Program-made: the position numbers and the translations under genes | Source of the DNA: Marchantia polymorpha subsp. ruderalis | Lineage: Eukaryota; Streptophyta; Marchantiopsida; Marchantiales; Marchantiaceae | Length of the DNA stretch: 64,000 nt | Direction: 5' to 3' | NCBI GenBank assembly: GCA_037833965.1 | Contig: AP031358.1 | Location: 15,818,001-15,882,000, forward strand | In this document: positions 62,086-64,000 of the stretch, piece by piece | Position numbering within the stretch: the stretch's first letter is position 1 | Layout of the letters: each line of letters begins with the position of its first letter | Notes under the pieces: model-generated | Told to the model about the DNA's origin: nothing | The model's database searches: none | What the model saw: the letters and a program-made list of their open reading frames with translations, nothing else

Positions 62086-64000
62086 TCAAATCCGGTACTG
62101 CTTGCATCTACTTCCCGCAGTGCGTGTGGGGAAAACTTCTCCATTCAACGTTTCCAACTGCACTGAGTTGTTTGGAAATACCCCACGAATCAGATAAGGC
62201 CCTAACCATACTGCATCAAACTTTCCTGGGAAGTCAAGCTTCCTACCATCCTGGAGCATCACCATCATACCTGGCCTCAGCGTCCTTTTCTTATGCTTCT
62301 TGTCAAAGGTGATTTTTCTCCTCCGTTGAATGGCCTCAATATGTTGAGCACTCATTCTCCTCCTCTCATCAAGCTCTTCTAATGTCGTCAGCCTATTCCT
62401 TAATGACTGACTGTTTGTAAGCCGTGACTGCACTGCAACTCGGAGTGATTCCACCTCGAATTCGATGGGGAGAGTGGCCTCCAATCCATACACTAACGAA
62501 AACGGCGTTGCCTGGGTTGTCACCTTGAAAGTTGTCCGATAAGCCCACAATGCTGCTGTCAGCTTGGTGTCCCAATCCCTTTTTGAGTCAACCACCGTTT
62601 TGCGAAGAATACTCACCAGAGTTCCATTGACACGCTCTGTCTGACCATTGGTTTGTGGATGATATGGAGTAGTTTTTCTGTGATCTATCTCAAACCTATC
62701 TGTTAATTCTTGAAACATCTCATTCAAGAAGTGCCTGCCCCTATCGCTAACCAGAATCTTGGGACATCCAAACCTTGAAATGATGTTTTCGTACATGAAT
62801 GTGGCAGCATGAGCAGCCGTATTTGTCTTCACTGCCTTCGCTTCCGCCCACTTTGTCAAGTATTCTGTCGCAACTATGATGTAAGCCATGCCTTTTGACG
62901 AATGAGGATGAATCTCACCGATATAATCAATTCCCCATTTTTCAAAAGGTACAAGTGGCAATGAAACGTGTAGAGGCATCTCCATTCGAAGGTCATTCCT
63001 AGCATACCTCTGACAGGCATCACAGCGCTTCACATATTCATGAGAGTCCCTAAACAACCTAGGCCAGAAGTATCCCGCTCTAAGTATTTTCTGACCTGTA
63101 AGTTGGCCCGAGAAATGTCCCCCACAAGCACTGTCGTGGCAAGCCTCTAAAATTGCGGGAACCTCCACTTCTGACACACATCTTCTCAGAACACCATCAG
63201 CTCCCCTTCTAAATAATCTGTGGCCAATCACTGCAAAATGTCTACTGTTGACTCTCACCTTCCTCCTTTCCTCCTTAGTCCAATCACCTGACAACTGCTG
63301 AGTTGTCAAAAACTCTACTATTCCAGCGTACCATTCTGGCTGAGCTGTTACTACAAAAAGACTATCATCTATCAATCTATCATCTAATGGACTGGTCCCT
63401 ACATCCTCCGACAACCTAGATAGATGGTCGGCCTGCAAGTGCATGCGACCAGGTTTATACTCCACCGTGTAGTCAAATTCCTCCAGCAATAAAACCCACC
63501 TGGCCAATCTTCCACTAAGCTCCGCCTTGTTCACCAGATATTTGATTGCCATATGATCAACGAAGAATACCACTGGATTGCAGATCAGATAATGTCTAAA
63601 CTTCTTGACTGAAAAAACCATGGCCAAGCACTCCCTCTCGGTAGTAGAATAGTTCCTCTCTGCTGGATTCAACTGCCTACTGGCATAAGCGATTGGCAGG
63701 TCCTTTCCCTTCTCCCCCGTGGACTGACACAGCGCACTACCCACTGCTACACTACTTGCATCACAGAAAACGTGAAAAGGCATGCTCCAGTCAGGAGGCC
63801 TCAACACCGGATAAGTACTCAACCTGGACTTCAACTCTTCAAAAGCTTCTTGACAAGCATCTGTCCACTCAAACCTGTTCTCCTTCCTCAACAATTGAGT
63901 AATAGGCACTACAATCTTGGCAAAGTCAGGAATCAACTCTCTATACCACCCTACATGTCCCAATAACTTGGCTACACCCTTAGCATTCGTGGGAGTTGCC
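62086..64000 (-). CDS. pol: Element D Pol: end of reverse transcriptase, RNase H, integrase
   Basis: A minus-strand frame open from the right window edge to a stop at 62086-62088, at least 637 codons; the N-terminus lies outside. Read 5' to 3': end of reverse transcriptase (KLLGHVGWYRELIPDFAKI), RNase H (FCDASSVAVGSALCQ, STTERECLAMVFS, FVDHMAIKYL), integrase zinc finger (HDSACGGHF, CDACQR), core (D in WGIDYIGEI, D in SDRGRHF, E in TNGQTERVNG), and a GPY/F module (WLGPYLIRGVF) with no chromodomain. It uses PHQTNGQTER-type motifs common in Ty3/gypsy (YHPQTNGQTE here), unlike the PKANGLTEK of G1, so it is a different family. No internal stop, hence probably young. Codon use is more AT-rich than G1. 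Confidence 0.93.
   Translation of the reverse strand, partial: ATPTNAKGVAKLLGHVGWYRELIPDFAKIVVPITQLLRKENRFEWTDACQEAFEELKSRLSTYPVLRPPDWSMPFHVFCDASSVAVGSALCQSTGEKGKDLPIAYASRQLNPAERNYSTTERECLAMVFSVKKFRHYLICNPVVFFVDHMAIKYLVNKAELSGRLARWVLLLEEFDYTVEYKPGRMHLQADHLSRLSEDVGTSPLDDRLIDDSLFVVTAQPEWYAGIVEFLTTQQLSGDWTKEERRKVRVNSRHFAVIGHRLFRRGADGVLRRCVSEVEVPAILEACHDSACGGHFSGQLTGQKILRAGYFWPRLFRDSHEYVKRCDACQRYARNDLRMEMPLHVSLPLVPFEKWGIDYIGEIHPHSSKGMAYIIVATEYLTKWAEAKAVKTNTAAHAATFMYENIISRFGCPKILVSDRGRHFLNEMFQELTDRFEIDHRKTTPYHPQTNGQTERVNGTLVSILRKTVVDSKRDWDTKLTAALWAYRTTFKVTTQATPFSLVYGLEATLPIEFEVESLRVAVQSRLTNSQSLRNRLTTLEELDERRRMSAQHIEAIQRRRKITFDKKHKKRTLRPGMMVMLQDGRKLDFPGKFDAVWLGPYLIRGVFPNNSVQLETLNGEVFPTRTAGSRCKQYRI

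Noticed and set aside
62086..62300. Chromodomain at the end of the D integrase.
   Set aside because: The protein ends shortly after the GPY/F module with no chromodomain-like sequence. The same holds for G1.

Overview
This is nuclear DNA from a plant-type (streptophyte) genome. All of it that I can interpret is long terminal repeat (LTR) retrotransposon sequence: Ty3/gypsy copies, solo LTRs and LTR fragments nested inside one another. I found no host gene, rRNA, tRNA or CRISPR array. The plant assignment rests on a Tat/Athila-like non-chromoviral pol (reverse transcriptase motif FIDD, integrase ending in a GPY/F module without a chromodomain) and on a primer binding site (PBS) matching the 3' end of plant tRNA-Asp at all but one base. 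I cannot name the species.

Names used here. G0, G1 and G2 are three Ty3/gypsy internal regions on the + strand; D is a different Ty3/gypsy family on the - strand. LTR-I, LTR-II and LTR-III are three LTR types. All begin TGTGGTA and end TTATTACA, and they are flanked by 5-bp target-site duplications (TSDs). U3p is a large protein encoded inside the U3 part of LTR-I and LTR-II.

Layout. 1-14559: a patchwork of LTR-II pieces in both orientations around a solo LTR-I (2044-10458, TSD CACAG), itself interrupted by a reversed LTR-III with attached PBS and gag remnant (5330-8825). 14580-32303: G0, a decayed gag-pro-pol split by solo LTRs at 16712-22038 (TSD ATGGA), 22711-27488 (reversed, TSD GGGAT) and 28370-31133 (TSD GCAGA). 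32304-34018 plus 52345-54158: one LTR lying between G0 and G2, with a recombination junction near its right end. Into it is inserted G1 (34019-52339, TSD TGGAG), the best-preserved element: 5' LTR, PBS, gag, zinc-knuckle/protease, pol, polypurine tract (PPT) and 3' LTR. Its 3' LTR is hit by a reversed solo LTR-III (47182-50278, TSD GTCGA). 54159-57221: G2, decayed, interrupted by an LTR-II (57222-60065). That LTR-II is in turn cut by D (60066 to the window end), which is visibly more AT-rich.

How the parts work together. Gag, protease and pol of G1 lie in one frame separated by amber codons. The protease/pol amber sits in a tobacco-mosaic-virus-type readthrough context (UAG CAR YYA) in all three copies. 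The LTRs are unusually large (about 4.5-5.3 kb for types I and II) because their U3 carries an 850-1024 codon reading frame upstream of the TATA box. The paired LTRs, PBS and PPT of G1 prove the frame is inside the LTR, so it is a U3-encoded accessory protein in position comparable to MMTV Sag or lentiviral Nef. LTR-III lacks this frame and carries tandem stem-loop modules instead, and similar modules occur in the LTR of D. Short palindromes are scattered through U3 and have also expanded in frame inside the U3p coding sequence. These are the main candidates for something undescribed.
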